From: Megachile rotundata
Taxonomy: Eukaryota > Arthropoda > Insecta > Hymenoptera > Megachilidae
Reading direction: 5' to 3'
DNA: 64,000 nt
Assembly (NCBI RefSeq): GCF_050947335.1
Contig: NW_027473595.1
Span: forward strand, 124,001-188,000
The position numbers and the translations under genes are program-made. Under the pieces are notes generated by a model, which saw only the letters and a list, made by a program, of their open reading frames with translations, did not search any database and was not told the origin of the DNA. This document shows positions 14,913-29,974 of the stretch, in pieces (position 1 is the first letter of the stretch; every line of letters starts with the position of its first letter).

Positions 14913-15588
14913 TTTATATGATCGATAGAACTACAAATACTATACTTATTCCTCTTATTATTATCAATCTAACTCATATTATTAACAATATTATGCTAAT
15001 ATGATCGATAGGACGACAATTACTATACATATTACACTCACTATTATCAATCTAACTCATATTATTAACCATACAATGCAGATATGATCGATAGAACGAC
15101 AATTACTATTGTCATTACTCTTATTATTATCAATCTAACTCATATTATTTACCATATTATGCAGATATGATCGATAGAACTACAATTACTATACTCATTA
15201 CTCTTATTATTATCAATCTAACTCATATTATTACCCATATTATGCTTATATGATCGATAGAACGACAATTACTATACTTATTGCACTCACTATTATCAAT
15301 ATAACTCTTATTATTAACCATATTATGTAGATATGATCGATAGCACGACATTTACTACACTTATTACTCTTATTATTATCAACCTAACTCATATTATTAG
15401 CCATATTATGCTTATATGATCGATAGAACGACAATTTCTATATTTATTATTCTTATTTTTATCAACCCAACTCATATTATTAGCCATATTATGCTTAAAT
15501 GATCGATAGAACGACAATTACTATACTTATTACTCTTATTATTATGAATCTAACTCATATTATTAGCCATATTATGCTTATATAATCG

Positions 15589-16522
15589 ATAGAACGACAA
15601 TTACCATACTCACTACTCTTATTATTATCAATCTAACTCATATTATTAGCCATATTATGCTTATATGATCGACAGAACGACAATTACTATACTTATTACA
15701 CTTACTATTATCAATCTAACTCATATTATTAGCCATATTATGCTTATATGATCGATAGAACGACAATTACTATACTTATTACTCTTATTATTATAAATCT
15801 AACTCATATTATTAGCCATATTATGTTTATATGATCGATAGAACTACAAATACTATACTTATTCCTCTTATTATTATCAATCTAACTCATATTATTAACA
15901 ATATTATGCTAATATGATCGATAGAACGACAATTACTATACTTATTATTCTTATTTTTATCAACCCAACTCATATTATTTGCATTATTATGCTTAAATGA
16001 TCGATAGAACGACAATTACTATACTTATTACTCTTATTATTATGAATCTAACTCATATTATTAGCCATATTATGCTTATATGATCGATAGAACGACAATT
16101 ACCATACTCACTACTCTTATTATTATCAATCTAACTCATATTATTAGCCATATTATGCTTATATGATCGACAGAACGACAATTACTATACTTATTACACT
16201 TACTATTATCAATCTCACTCATATTATTAACCATATTATGCAGATATGATCGATAGCACGACATTTACTATACTTATTACTCTTATTATTATCAATCTAA
16301 CTCATATTATGAACCATATTATGCTAATATGATCGATAGAACGACAATTACTATACTTATTACACTCACTATTATCAATCTAACTCATATTATTAACCAT
16401 ATTATGCAGATATGATCGATAGAGCGACAATTACTATACTAATTAGTCTTATTATTATGAATATAACTCATATTATTAACCATATTATGCAGATATGATC
16501 GATGGAACGACAAATACTATAC
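15589..16522 (+). repeat. B-type segment (partner 17249-18182, 20 monomers on)
   Basis: A 934-bp stretch repeated at exactly +1660 bp (20 x 83). Shared markers are TTTGCATTATTATGC, AACTACAAATACTATAC, ATTATGAACC, ACTAATTAGTC and GATGGAACGACAAAT. It diverges after CAAATACTATACT (CATT here, TATT in the partner). Confidence 0.9.
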
Positions 16523-17248
16523 TCATTACTCTTATTATTATCAATCTAACACATATTATTACCCATATTATGCTTATATGATCGATAGAACGACAATTAC
16601 TATACTTATTGCACTCACTATTATCAATATAACTCTTATTATTAACCATATTAAGTAGATATGATCGATAGCACGACATTTACTACACTTATTACTCTTA
16701 TTATTATCAACCTAACTCATATTATTAGCCATATTATGCTTATATGATCGATAGAACGACAATTTCTATATTTATTATTCTTATTTTTATCAACCCAACT
16801 CATATTATTAGCCATATTATGCTTAAATGATCGATAGAACGACAATTACTATACTTATTACTCTTATTATTATGAATCTAACTCATATTATTAACCATAT
16901 TATGCTTATATGATCGATAGAACGACAATTACCATACTCACTACTCTTATTATTATCAATCTAACTCATATTATTAGCCATATTATGCTTATATGATCGA
17001 CAGAACGACAATTACTATACTTATTACACTTACTATTATCAATCTAACTCATATTATTAGCCATATTATGCTTATATGATCGATAGAACGACAATTACTA
17101 TACTTATTACTCTTGTTATTATAAATCGAACTCATATTATTAACCATATTATGCAGATATGATCGATAGCACGACATTTACTATACTTATTACTCTTATT
17201 ATTATCAATCTAACTCATATTATTAACAATATTATGCTAACATGATCG

Positions 17249-18182
17249 ATAGAACGACAATTACCATACTCACTACTCTTATTATTATCAATCTAACTCA
17301 TATTATTAGCCATGTTATGCTTATATGATCGACAGAACGACAATTACTATACTTATTACACTTACTATTATCAATCTAACTCATATTATTAGCCATATTA
17401 TGCTTATATGATCGATAGAACGACAATTACTATACTTATTACTCTTATTATTATAAATCTAACTCATATTATTAGCCATATTATGTTTATATGATCGATA
17501 GAACTACAAATACTATACTTATTCCTCTTATTATTATCAATCTAACTCATATTATTAACAATATTATGCTAATATGATCGATAGAACGACAATTACTATA
17601 CTTATTATTCTTATTTTTATCAACCCAACTCATATTATTTGCATTATTATGCTTAAATGATCGATAGAACGACAATTACTATACTTATTACTCTTATTAT
17701 TATGAATCTAACTCATATTATTAGCCATATTATGCTTATATGATCGATAGAACGACAATTACCATACTCACTACTCTTATTATTATCAATCTAACTCATA
17801 TTATTAGCCATATTATGCTTATATGATCGACAGAACGACAATTACTATACTTATTACACTTACTATTATCAATCTCACTCATATTATTAACCATATTATG
17901 CAGATATGATCGATAGCACGACATTTACTATACTTATTACTCTTATTATTATCAATCTAACTCATATTATGAACCATATTATGCTAATATGATCGATAGA
18001 ACGACAATTACTATACTTATTACACTCACTATTATCAATCTAACTCATATTATTAACCATATTATGCAGATATGATCGATAGAGCGACAATTACTATACT
18101 AATTAGTCTTATTATTATGAATATAACTCATATTATTAACCATATTATGCAGATATGATCGATGGAACGACAAATACTATAC
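17249..18182 (+). repeat. B-type segment (partner 15589-16522)
   Basis: Second copy at +1660 bp. One substitution was noticed (CATGTTATG here, CATATTATG in the partner). Part of it is also inside the following 31-monomer duplication, so the GATGGAACGACAAAT monomer occurs at 16501, 18161 and 20732 and again in block B2. Confidence 0.9.
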
Positions 18183-19630
18183 TTATTACTCTTATTATTA
18201 TCAATCTAACTCATATTATTAACCATATTATGCTAATATGATCGATAGAACGACAATTACTATACTTGTTACACTCACTATTATCAATCTAACTCATATT
18301 ATTAACCATATTATGCAGATATGATCTATAGCACGACATTTACTATACTTATTACTCTTATTATTATCAATCTAACTCATATTATTAACCATACTATGCT
18401 AATATGATCGATAGAACGACAATTACTATACTTGTTACACTCACTATTATCAATCTAACTCATATTATTAACCATATTATGCAGATATGATCGATAGCAC
18501 GACATTTACTATACTTATTACTCTTATTATTATCAATCTAACTCATATTATTACCCATATTATGCTTATATGATCGATAGCACGACATTTACTATACTTA
18601 TTAATCTTATTATTATCAACCCAACTCATATTATTAGCCATATTATGCTTATATGATCGATAGAACGACAATTACCATACTCACTACTCTTATTATTATC
18701 AATCTAACTCATATTATTAGCCATATTATGCTTGTATGATCGACAGAACGACAATTACTATACTTATTACACTTACTATTATCAATCTAACTCATATTAT
18801 TAACCATATATGCAGATATGATCGATAGCACGACATTTACTATACTTATTACTCTTATTATTATCAATCTAACTCATATTATTAACCATATTATGCTAAT
18901 ATGATCGATAGAACGACAATTACTATACTTATTATTCTTATTTTTATCAACCCACTCATATTATTAGCCATATTATGCTTAAATGATCGATAGAACGACA
19001 ATTACTATACTTATTACTCTTATTATTATGAATGTAACTCATATTATTAGCCATATTATGCTTATATGATCGATAGAACGACAATTACCATAGTCACTAC
19101 TCTTATTATTATCAATCTAACTCATATTATTAGCCATATTATGCAGATATGATCGATAGAACTACAATTACTATACTCATTACTCTTATTATTATCAATC
19201 TAACTCATATTATTACCCATATTATGCTTATATGATCGATAGAACGACAATTACTATACTTATTACACTTACTATTATCAATCTCACTCATATTATTAAC
19301 CATATTATGCAGATATGATCGATAGCACGACATTTAGTATACTTATTACACTTATTATTATCAATCTAACTCATATTATTAACCATATTATGCTAATATG
19401 ATCGATAGAACGACAATTACTATACTTATTACACTCACTATTATCAATCTAACTCATATTATTATCCATATTATGCAGATATGATCGATAGAGCGACAAT
19501 TACTATACTTATTACTCTTATTATTATGAATCTAACTCATATTATTAACCATATTATGCAGATATGATCGATAGAACTACAATTACTATACTCATTACTC
19601 TTATTATTATCAATCTAACACATATTATTA
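17525..19630 (+). repeat. 2.1-kb B-type segment (partner 20096-22201)
   Basis: A 2106-bp stretch repeated at +2571 bp, which is 31 monomers minus 2 bp. The missing 2 bp are two 1-bp deletions carried by both copies: ACCATATATGCAG near 18807 and CAACCCACTC near 18950. Further shared markers are ATGATCTATAGCAC and GAATGTAAC. Confidence 0.9.
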
Positions 19631-20095
19631 GCCATATTATGCTTATATGATCGATAGAACGACAATTTCTATATTTATTATTCTTATTTTTATCAACCCA
19701 ACTCATATTATTAGCCATATTATGCTTAAATGATCGATAGAACGACAATTACTATACTTATTACTCTTATTATTATGAATCTAACTCATATTATTAGCCA
19801 TATTATGCTTATATGATCGATAGAACGACAATTACCATACTCACTACTCTTATTATTATCAATCTAACTCATATTATTAGCCATATTATGCTTATATGAT
19901 CGACAGAACGACAATTACTATACTTATTACACTTACTATTATCAATCTAACTCATATTATTAGCCATATTATGCTTATATGATCGATAGAACGACAATTA
20001 CTATACTTATTACTCTTGTTATTATAAATCGAACTCATATTATTAACCATATTATGCAGATATGACCGATAGCACGACATTTACTATACTTATTA

Positions 20096-22201
20096 CTCTT
20101 ATTATTATCAATCTAACTCATATTATTAACAATATTATGCTAATATGATCGATAGAACGACAATTACTATACTTATTATTCTTATTTTTATCAACCCAAC
20201 TCATATTATTTGCCATATTATGCTTAAATGATCGATAGAACGACAATTACTATACTTATTACTCTTATTATTATGAATCTAACTCATATTATTAGCCATA
20301 TTATGCTTATATGATCGATAGAACGACAATTACCATACTCACTACTCTTATTATTATCAATCTAACTCATATTATTAGCCATATTATGCTTATATGATCG
20401 ACAGAACGACAATTACTATACTTATTACACTTACTATTATCAATCTCACTCATATTATTAACCATATTATGCAGATATGATCGATAGCACGACATTTACT
20501 ATACTTATTACTCTTATTATTATCAATCTAACTCATATTATGAACCATATTATGCTAATATGATCGATAGAACGACAATTACTATACTTATTACACTCAC
20601 TATTATCAATCTAACTCATATTATTAACCATATTATGCAGATATGATCGATAGAGCGACAATTACTATACTAATTAGTCTTATTATTATGAATATAACTC
20701 ATATTATTAACCATATTATGCAGATATGATCGATGGAACGACAAATACTATACTTATTACTCTTATTATTATCAATCTAACTCATATTATTAACCATATT
20801 ATGCTAATATGATCGATAGAACGACAATTACTATACTTGTTACACTCACTATTATCAATCTAACTCATATTATTAACCATATTATGCAGATATGATCTAT
20901 AGCACGACATTTACTATACTTATTACTCTTATTATTATCAATCTAACTCATATTATTAACCATACTATGCTAATATGATCGATAGAACGACAATTACTAT
21001 ACTTGTTACACTCACTATTATCAATCTAACTCATATTATTAACCATATTATGCAGATATGATCGATAGCACGACATTTACTATACTTATTACTCTTATTA
21101 TTATCAATCTAACTCATATTATTAGACATATTATGCTTAAATGATCGATAGCACGACATTTACTATACTTATTAATCTTATTATTATCAACCCAACTCAT
21201 ATTATTAGCCATATTATGCTTATATGATCGATAGAACGACAATTACCATACTCACTACTCTTATTATTATCAATCTAACTCATATTATTAGCCATATTAT
21301 GCTTGTATGATCGACAGAACGACAATTACTATACTTATTACACTTACTATTATCAATCTAACTCATATTATTAACCATATATGCAGATATGATCGATAGC
21401 ACGACATTTACTATACTTATTACTCTTATTATTATCAATCTAACTCATATTATTAACCATATTATGCTAATATGATCGATAGAACGACAATTACTATACT
21501 TATTATTCTTATTTTTATCAACCCACTCATATTATTAGCCATATTATGCTTAAATGATCGATAGAACGACAATTACTATACTTATTACTCTTATTATTAT
21601 GAATGTAACTCATATTATTAGCCATATTATGCTTATATGATCGATAGAACGACAATTACCATAGTCACTACTCTTATTATTATCAATCTAACTCATATTA
21701 TTAGCCATATTATGCAGATATGATCGATAGAACTACAATTACTATACTCATTACTCTTATTATTATCAATCTAACTCATATTATTACCCATATTATGCTT
21801 ATATGATCGATAGAACGACAATTACTATACTTATTACACTTACTATTATCAATCTCACTCATATTATTAACCATATTATGCAGATATGATCGATAGCACG
21901 ACATTTAGTATACTTATTACACTTATTATTATCAATCTAACTCATATTATTAACCATATTATGCTAATATGATCGATAGAACGACAATTACTATACTTAT
22001 TACACTCACTATTATCAATCTAACTCATATTATTATCCATATTATGCAGATATGATCGATAGAGCGACAATTACTATACTTATTACTCTTATTATTATGA
22101 ATCTAACTCATATTATTAACCATATTATGCAGATATGATCGATAGAACTACAATTACTATACTCATTACTCTTATTATTATCAATCTAACACATATTATT
22201 A
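20096..22201 (+). repeat. 2.1-kb B-type segment (partner 17525-19630)
   Basis: Second copy at +2571 bp. Small differences from the partner include ATTAGACATATTATGCTTAA near 21120 against ATTACCCATATTATGCTTAT near 18550. After 22201 the sequence switches to match 16561-17083 instead. Confidence 0.9.
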
Positions 22202-25200
22202 CCCATATTATGCTTATATGATCGATAGAACGACAATTACTATACTTATTGCACTCACTATTATCAATATAACTCTTATTATTAACCATATTAAGTAGAT
22301 ATGATCGATAGCACGACATTTACTACACTTATTACTCTTATTATTATCAACCTAACTCATATTATTAGCCATATTATGCTTATATGATCGATAGAACGAC
22401 AATTTCTATATTTATTATTCTTATTTTTATCAACCCAACTCATATTATTAGCCATATTATGCTTAAATGATCGATAGAACGACAATTACTATACTTATTA
22501 CTCTTATTATTATGAATCTAACTCATATTATTAGCCATATTATGCTTATATGATCGATAGAACGACAATTACCATACTCACTACTCTTATTATTATCAAT
22601 CTAACTCATATTATTAGCCATATTATGCTTATATGATCGACAGAACGACAATTACTATACTTATTACACTTACTATTATCAATCTAACTCATATTATTAG
22701 CCATATTATGCTTATATGATCGACAGAACCACAATTACTATACTTATTGCACTCACTATTATCAATCTAACTCATATTATTAACCATATTATGCAGATAT
22801 GATCGATAGCACGACATTTACTATACTTATTACTCTTATTATTATCAATCTAACTCATATTATTAACCATATTATGCTAATATGATCGATAGAACGACAA
22901 TTACTATACTTATTATTCTTATTTTTATCAACCCAACTCATATTATTAGCCATATTATGCTTAAATGATCGATAGAACGACATTTACTATACTTATTAAT
23001 CTTATTATTATCAATCTAACTCATATTATTAGCCATATTATGCTTATATGATCGACAGAACGACAATTACTATACTTATTGCACTCACTATTATCAATCT
23101 AACTCATATTATTAACCATATTATGCTTATATGATCGATAGAACGACAATTACTATACTTATTACTCTTATTATTATAAATCTAACTCATAATATTAGCC
23201 ATATTATGATTATATGATCGATAGAACGACAAATACTATACTTATTACTCTTATTATTATCAATCTAACTCATAGTATTAACCATATTATGCTTATATGA
23301 TCGACAGAACGACAATTACTATACTTATTGCACTCACTATTATCAATCTAACTCATATTATTAACCATATTATGCAGATATGATCGATAGCACGACATTT
23401 ACTATACTTATTACTCTTATTATTATCAATCTAACTCATATTATTAACCATATTATGCTAATATGATCGATAGAACGACAATTACTATAATTATTACACT
23501 CACTATTATCAATCTAACTCATATTATTAACCATATTATGCAGATATGATCGATAGAGCGACAATTACTATACTTATTACTCTTATTATTATGAATCTAA
23601 CTCATATTATTAACCATATTATGCAGATATGATCGATAGAACGACAATTACCATACTCACTACTCTTATTATTATCAATCTAACTCATATTATTAGCCAT
23701 ATTATGCTTATATGATCGACAGAACGACAATTACTATACTTATTGCACTTACTATTATCAATCTAACTCATATTATTAACCATATTATGCTAATATGATC
23801 GATAGAACGACAATTACTATACTTGTTACACTCACTATTATCAATCTAACTCATATTATTAACCATATTATGCAGATATGATCGATAGCACGACATTTAC
23901 TATACTTATTACTCTTATTATTATCAATCTAACTCATATTATTAACCATACTATGCTAATATGATCGATAGAACGACAATTACTATACTTGTTACACTCA
24001 CTATTATCAATCTAACTCATATTATTAACCATATTATGCAGATATGATCGATAGCACGACATTTACTATACTTATTACTCTTATTATTATCAATCTAACT
24101 CATATTATTAGCCATATTATGCTTAAATGATCGATAGCACGACATTTACTATACTTATTAATCTTATTATTATCAATCTAACTCATATTATTAGCCATAT
24201 TATGCTTATATGATCGATAGAACGACAATTACCATACTCACTACTCTTAGTATTATCAATCTAACTCATATTATTAGCCATATTATGCGTATATGATCGA
24301 CAGAACGACAATTACTATACTTATTGCACTCACTATTATCAATCTAACTCATATTATTAACCATATTATGCAGATATGATCGATAGAACGACAATTACTA
24401 TACTTATTACTCTTATTATTATGAATCTAACTCATATTATTAGCCATATTATGCTTATATGATCGATAGAACGACAATTACCATAGTCACTACTCTTATT
24501 ATTATCAATCTAACTCATATTATTAGCCATATTATGCTTATATGATCGATAGAACGGCAATTACTATAATTATTACTCTTATTATTATAAATCTAACTCA
24601 TAATATTAGCCATATTATGATTATATGATCGATAGAACGACAAATACTATACTTATTACTCTTATTATTATCAATCTAACTCATATTATTAACCATATTA
24701 TGCTTATATGATCGACAGAACGACAATTACTATACTTATTGCACTCACTGTTATCAATCTAACTCATATTATTAACCATATTATGCAGATATGATCGATA
24801 GCACGACATTTACTATACTTATTACTCTTATTATTATCAATCTAACTCATATTATTAACCATATTATGCTAATATGATCGATAGAACGACAATTACTATA
24901 CTTATTATTCTTATTTTTATCAACCCAACTCATATTATTAGCCATATTATGCTTATATGATCGATAGAACGACAAATACTATACTTATTACTCTTATTAT
25001 TATGAATCTAACTCATATTATTAGCCATATTATGCTTATATGATCGATAGAACGACAATTACCATAGTCACTACTCTTATTATTATCAATCTAACTCATA
25101 TTATTAGCCATATTATGCTTATATGATCGATAGAACGACAATTACTATACTTATTACTCTTATTATTATAAATCTAACTCATAATATTAGCCATATTATG

Positions 25201-27477
25201 ATTATATGATCGATAGAACGACAAATACTATACTTATTACTCTTATTATTATCAATCTAGCTCATATTATTAACCATATTATGCTTATATGATCGACAGA
25301 ACGACAATTACTATACTTATTGCACTCACTATTATCAATCTAACTCATATTATTAACCATATTATGCAGATATGATCGATAGCACGACATTTACTACACT
25401 TATTACTCTTATTATTATCAACCTAACTCATATTATTAACCATATTATGCTTATATGATCGATAGAACGACAATTTCTATACGTATTATTCATATTTTTA
25501 TCAACCCAACTCATATTATTAGCCATATTATGCTTAAATCATCGATAGAACGACAATTACTATACTTATTACTCTTATTATTATGAATCTAACTCATATT
25601 ATTAGCCATATTATGCTTATATGATCGATAGAACGACAATTACTATACTTATTACTCTTATTATTATAAATCTAACTCATAATATTAGCCATATTATGAT
25701 TATATGATCGATAGAACGACAAATACTATACTTATTACTCTTATTATTATCAATCTAACTCATATTATTAACCATATTATGCTTATATGATAGACAGAAC
25801 GACAATTACTATACTTATTGCACTCACTATTATCAATCTAACTCATATTATTAACCATATTATGCAGATATGATCGATAGCACGACATTTACTATACTTA
25901 TTACTCTTATTATTATCAATCTAACTCATATTATTAACCATATTATGCTAATATGATCGATAGAACGACAATTACTATACTTATTATTCTTATTTTTATC
26001 AACCCAACTCATATTATTAGCCACATTATGCTTAAATGATCGATAGAACGACATTTACTATACTTATTAATCTTATTATTATCAATCTAACTCATATTAT
26101 TAGCCATATTATGCTTATATGATCGATAGAACGACAATTACCATACTCACTACTCTTAGTATTATCAATCTAACTCATATTGTTAGCCATATTATGCTTA
26201 TATGATCGACAGAACGACAATTACTATACTTATTGCACTCACTATTATCAATCTAACTCATATTATTAACCATATTATGCAGATATGATCGATAGCACGA
26301 CATTTACTATACTTATTAATCTTATTATTATCAACCCAACTCATATTATTAGCCATATTATGCTTATATGATCGATAGAACGACAATTACCATACTCACT
26401 ACTCTTATTATTATCAATCTAACTCATATTATTAGCCATATTATGCTTATATTATCAATAGAACGACAATTACTATACTTGTTACTCTTATTATTATTTA
26501 GCTAACTCATATTATTAGCCATATTATGCTTATATGATCGATAGAACGACAATTACTATACTTGTTACTCTTATTATTATCAATCTAACTCATATTATTA
26601 GCCATATTATGCTTATATGATCGATAGAACGACAATTACTATACTTATTACTCCTATTATTATCAATCTAACTCATATTATTAGCCATATTATGCTTATA
26701 TTATCAATAGAACGACAATTACTATACTTGTTACTCTTATTATTATTTAGCTAACTCATATTATTAGCCATATTATGCTTATATGATCGATAGAACGACA
26801 ATTACTATACTTGTTACTCTTATTATTATCAATCTAACTCATATTATGAGCCATATTATGCTTATATGATCGATTGAACGACAATTTCTATACTTGTTAC
26901 TCTCATTATTATCAATCTAACTCATATTATTATCCATATTATGCTTATATGATCGATAGAACGACAATTACTATACATATTACTCTTATTATTATCAATC
27001 TAACTCATATTATTAGCCATATTATGCTTATATGATCGATTGAACGACAATTTCTATACTTGTTACTCTCATTGTTATCAATCTAACTCATATTATTAGC
27101 CATTATATGCTTATATTATCGATAGAACGACAATTACTATACTTGTTACTCTTATTATTATTAATCTAACTCATATTATTAGCCATATTATGCTTATATG
27201 ATCGATAGAACGACAATTACTATACTTATTACTCCTATTATTATCAATCTAACTCATATTATTAGCCACATTATGCTTATATTATCAATAGAACGGCAAT
27301 TACTATACTTGTTACTCTTATTATTATCAATCTATCTCATATTATTGGCCACATTATGTGGATATGATCGATAGGACGACAATTACTATACTTATTACTC
27401 TTATTATTATCAATCTAACTCATATTATTAGCCATATTATGATTATATGATCGATAGAACGACAATTACTATACTTA

Positions 27478-28390
27478 TTACTCTTATTATCACCAATCTA
27501 ACTCATATTATTAGCCATTATATGCTTATATTATCGATAGAACGACAATTACTATACTTGTTACTCTTATTATTATTAATCTAACTCATATTATTAGCCA
27601 TATTATGCTTATATGATCGATAGAACGACAATTACTATACATATTACTCTTATTATTATCAATCTAACTCATATTATTAGCCATATTATGCTTATATGAT
27701 CGATTGAACGACAATTTCTATACTTGTTACTCTCATTGTTATCAATCTAACTCATATTATTAGCCATTATATGCTTATATTATCGATAGAACGACAATTA
27801 CTATACTTGTTACTCTTATTATTATTAATCTAACTCATATTATTAGCCATATTATGCTTATATGATCGATAGAACGACAATTACTATACTTATTACTCCT
27901 ATTATTATCAATCTAACTCATATTATTAGCCATATTATGCTTATATTATCAATAGAACGGCAATTACTATACTTGTTACTCTTATTATTATCAATCTATC
28001 TCATATTATTGGCCACATTATGTGGATATGATCGATAGGACGACAATTACTATACTTATTACTCTTATTATTATCAATCTAACTCATATTATTAGCCATA
28101 TTATGCTTATATGATCGATTGAACGACAATTACTATACTTGTTACTCTTCTTATTATCAATCTAAATCATATTATTAGCCATATTATGCTTATATGATCG
28201 ATTGAACGAAGATTACTGCACTTATTACTCTTATTATTACCAATCTAACTCATATTATTAGCCATATTATGTGGATATGATCGATAGGACGACAATTACT
28301 ATACTCATTACTCTTATTATTACCAATCTAACTCATATTATTAACCATATTATGCTTATATGATCGATTGAACGACAATTTCTATACTTG
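27478..28390 (+). repeat. 11-monomer tandem HOR unit, copy 1 (913 bp)
   Basis: A 913-bp unit (11 x 83) directly followed by a second copy. Shared markers are TTATCACCAATC, CCATTATATGC, CTCATTGTTATC (27735/28648), TCTAAATCAT (28161/29074) and GAAGATTACTGCAC. I noticed no differences. Confidence 0.92.
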
Positions 28391-29303
28391 TTACTCTTAT
28401 TATCACCAATCTAACTCATATTATTAGCCATTATATGCTTATATTATCGATAGAACGACAATTACTATACTTGTTACTCTTATTATTATTAATCTAACTC
28501 ATATTATTAGCCATATTATGCTTATATGATCGATAGAACGACAATTACTATACATATTACTCTTATTATTATCAATCTAACTCATATTATTAGCCATATT
28601 ATGCTTATATGATCGATTGAACGACAATTTCTATACTTGTTACTCTCATTGTTATCAATCTAACTCATATTATTAGCCATTATATGCTTATATTATCGAT
28701 AGAACGACAATTACTATACTTGTTACTCTTATTATTATTAATCTAACTCATATTATTAGCCATATTATGCTTATATGATCGATAGAACGACAATTACTAT
28801 ACTTATTACTCCTATTATTATCAATCTAACTCATATTATTAGCCATATTATGCTTATATTATCAATAGAACGGCAATTACTATACTTGTTACTCTTATTA
28901 TTATCAATCTATCTCATATTATTGGCCACATTATGTGGATATGATCGATAGGACGACAATTACTATACTTATTACTCTTATTATTATCAATCTAACTCAT
29001 ATTATTAGCCATATTATGCTTATATGATCGATTGAACGACAATTACTATACTTGTTACTCTTCTTATTATCAATCTAAATCATATTATTAGCCATATTAT
29101 GCTTATATGATCGATTGAACGAAGATTACTGCACTTATTACTCTTATTATTACCAATCTAACTCATATTATTAGCCATATTATGTGGATATGATCGATAG
29201 GACGACAATTACTATACTCATTACTCTTATTATTACCAATCTAACTCATATTATTAACCATATTATGCTTATATGATCGATTGAACGACAATTTCTATAC
29301 TTG
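28391..29303 (+). repeat. 11-monomer tandem HOR unit, copy 2 (913 bp)
   Basis: Adjacent second copy of the 913-bp unit. The match continues about 13 bp beyond the unit end, then TTATTCTC replaces TTATCACC. A shorter 8-monomer echo (664 bp) also exists: the CTCATTGTTATC monomer occurs at 27071 as well. Confidence 0.92.
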
Positions 29304-29974
29304 TTACTCTTATTATTCTCAATCTAACTCATATTATTAGCCATATTATGCTTATATGATCGATAGAACGACAATTACTATACTTATTACTCTTATTATC
29401 ACCAATCTAACTCATATTATTAGCCATATTATGCTTATATTATCGATAGAACGACAATTACTATACTTGTTACTCTTATTATTATCAATCTAACTCATAT
29501 TATTAGCCATATTATGCTTATATGATCGATTGCACGACAATTTCTATACTTGTTACTCTCATTATCACCAATCTAACTCATATTATTAGCCATATTATGC
29601 TTATATTATCGATAGAACGACAATTACTATACTTGTTACTCTTATTGTTATCAATCTAACTCATATTATTAGCCATATTATGCTTATATGATCGATTGAA
29701 CGACAATTTCTATACTTGTTACTCTCATTATTATCAATCTAACTCATATTATTAGCCATATTATGCTTATATGATCGATAGAACGACAGTTACTATACTT
29801 ATTACTCCTATTATTATCAATCTAACTCATATTATTAGGCATATTATGCTTATATTATCGATAGAACGACAATTACTATACTTGTTACTCTTATTATTAT
29901 TAATCTAACTCATATTATTAGCCATATTATGCTTATATGATCGATAGAACGACAATTACTATACTTATTACTCC

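Larger units (their letters stand above)
12744..23135 (+). repeat. 10.39-kb segment duplicated at 35067-45458 (left copy)
   Basis: This is the left member of the 10,392-bp duplication. The left boundary is set by the mismatch CTAACTC/ATTAACC here against CTCACTC/ATTCACC at 35053-35066. B-type sequence continues past 23135 here, while the right copy stops at the gap. It contains nested 20- and 31-monomer duplications that are copied whole. Confidence 0.92.
10930..26449 (+). repeat. Block B1: B-type monomers
   Basis: The block is defined by the variants GCAGATATG, GATAGCACGACATTT, GATCGACAGAAC, TTGCACTCACTA, TTACCATACTCACTACTC, CAACCCAAC, ATTAACC and CTTAAATG. TTGTTACTC and GATTGAAC, typical of block A, are nearly absent; the TTGTT that does occur is in TTGTTACACTCAC. 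A recurring cassette links GATCGACAGAAC/TTGCACTCAC, then GCAG/AGCAC, then GCTAA/TTATTCTTA/CAACCC monomers. The right edge, near 26450, is where ATTATCAATAGAAC and TTGTTACTC reappear. No gene is seen in it. Confidence 0.85.

Noticed and set aside
16485..16679. 64-codon minus-strand open frames at 16485-16679, 19554-19748, 22125-22319 and their copies at 38808-39002, 41877-42071, 44448-44642
   Set aside because: Their similarity mirrors the nested satellite duplications. They arise where B-type variants happen to remove stop codons, and conservation is no higher than in flanking repeat DNA.
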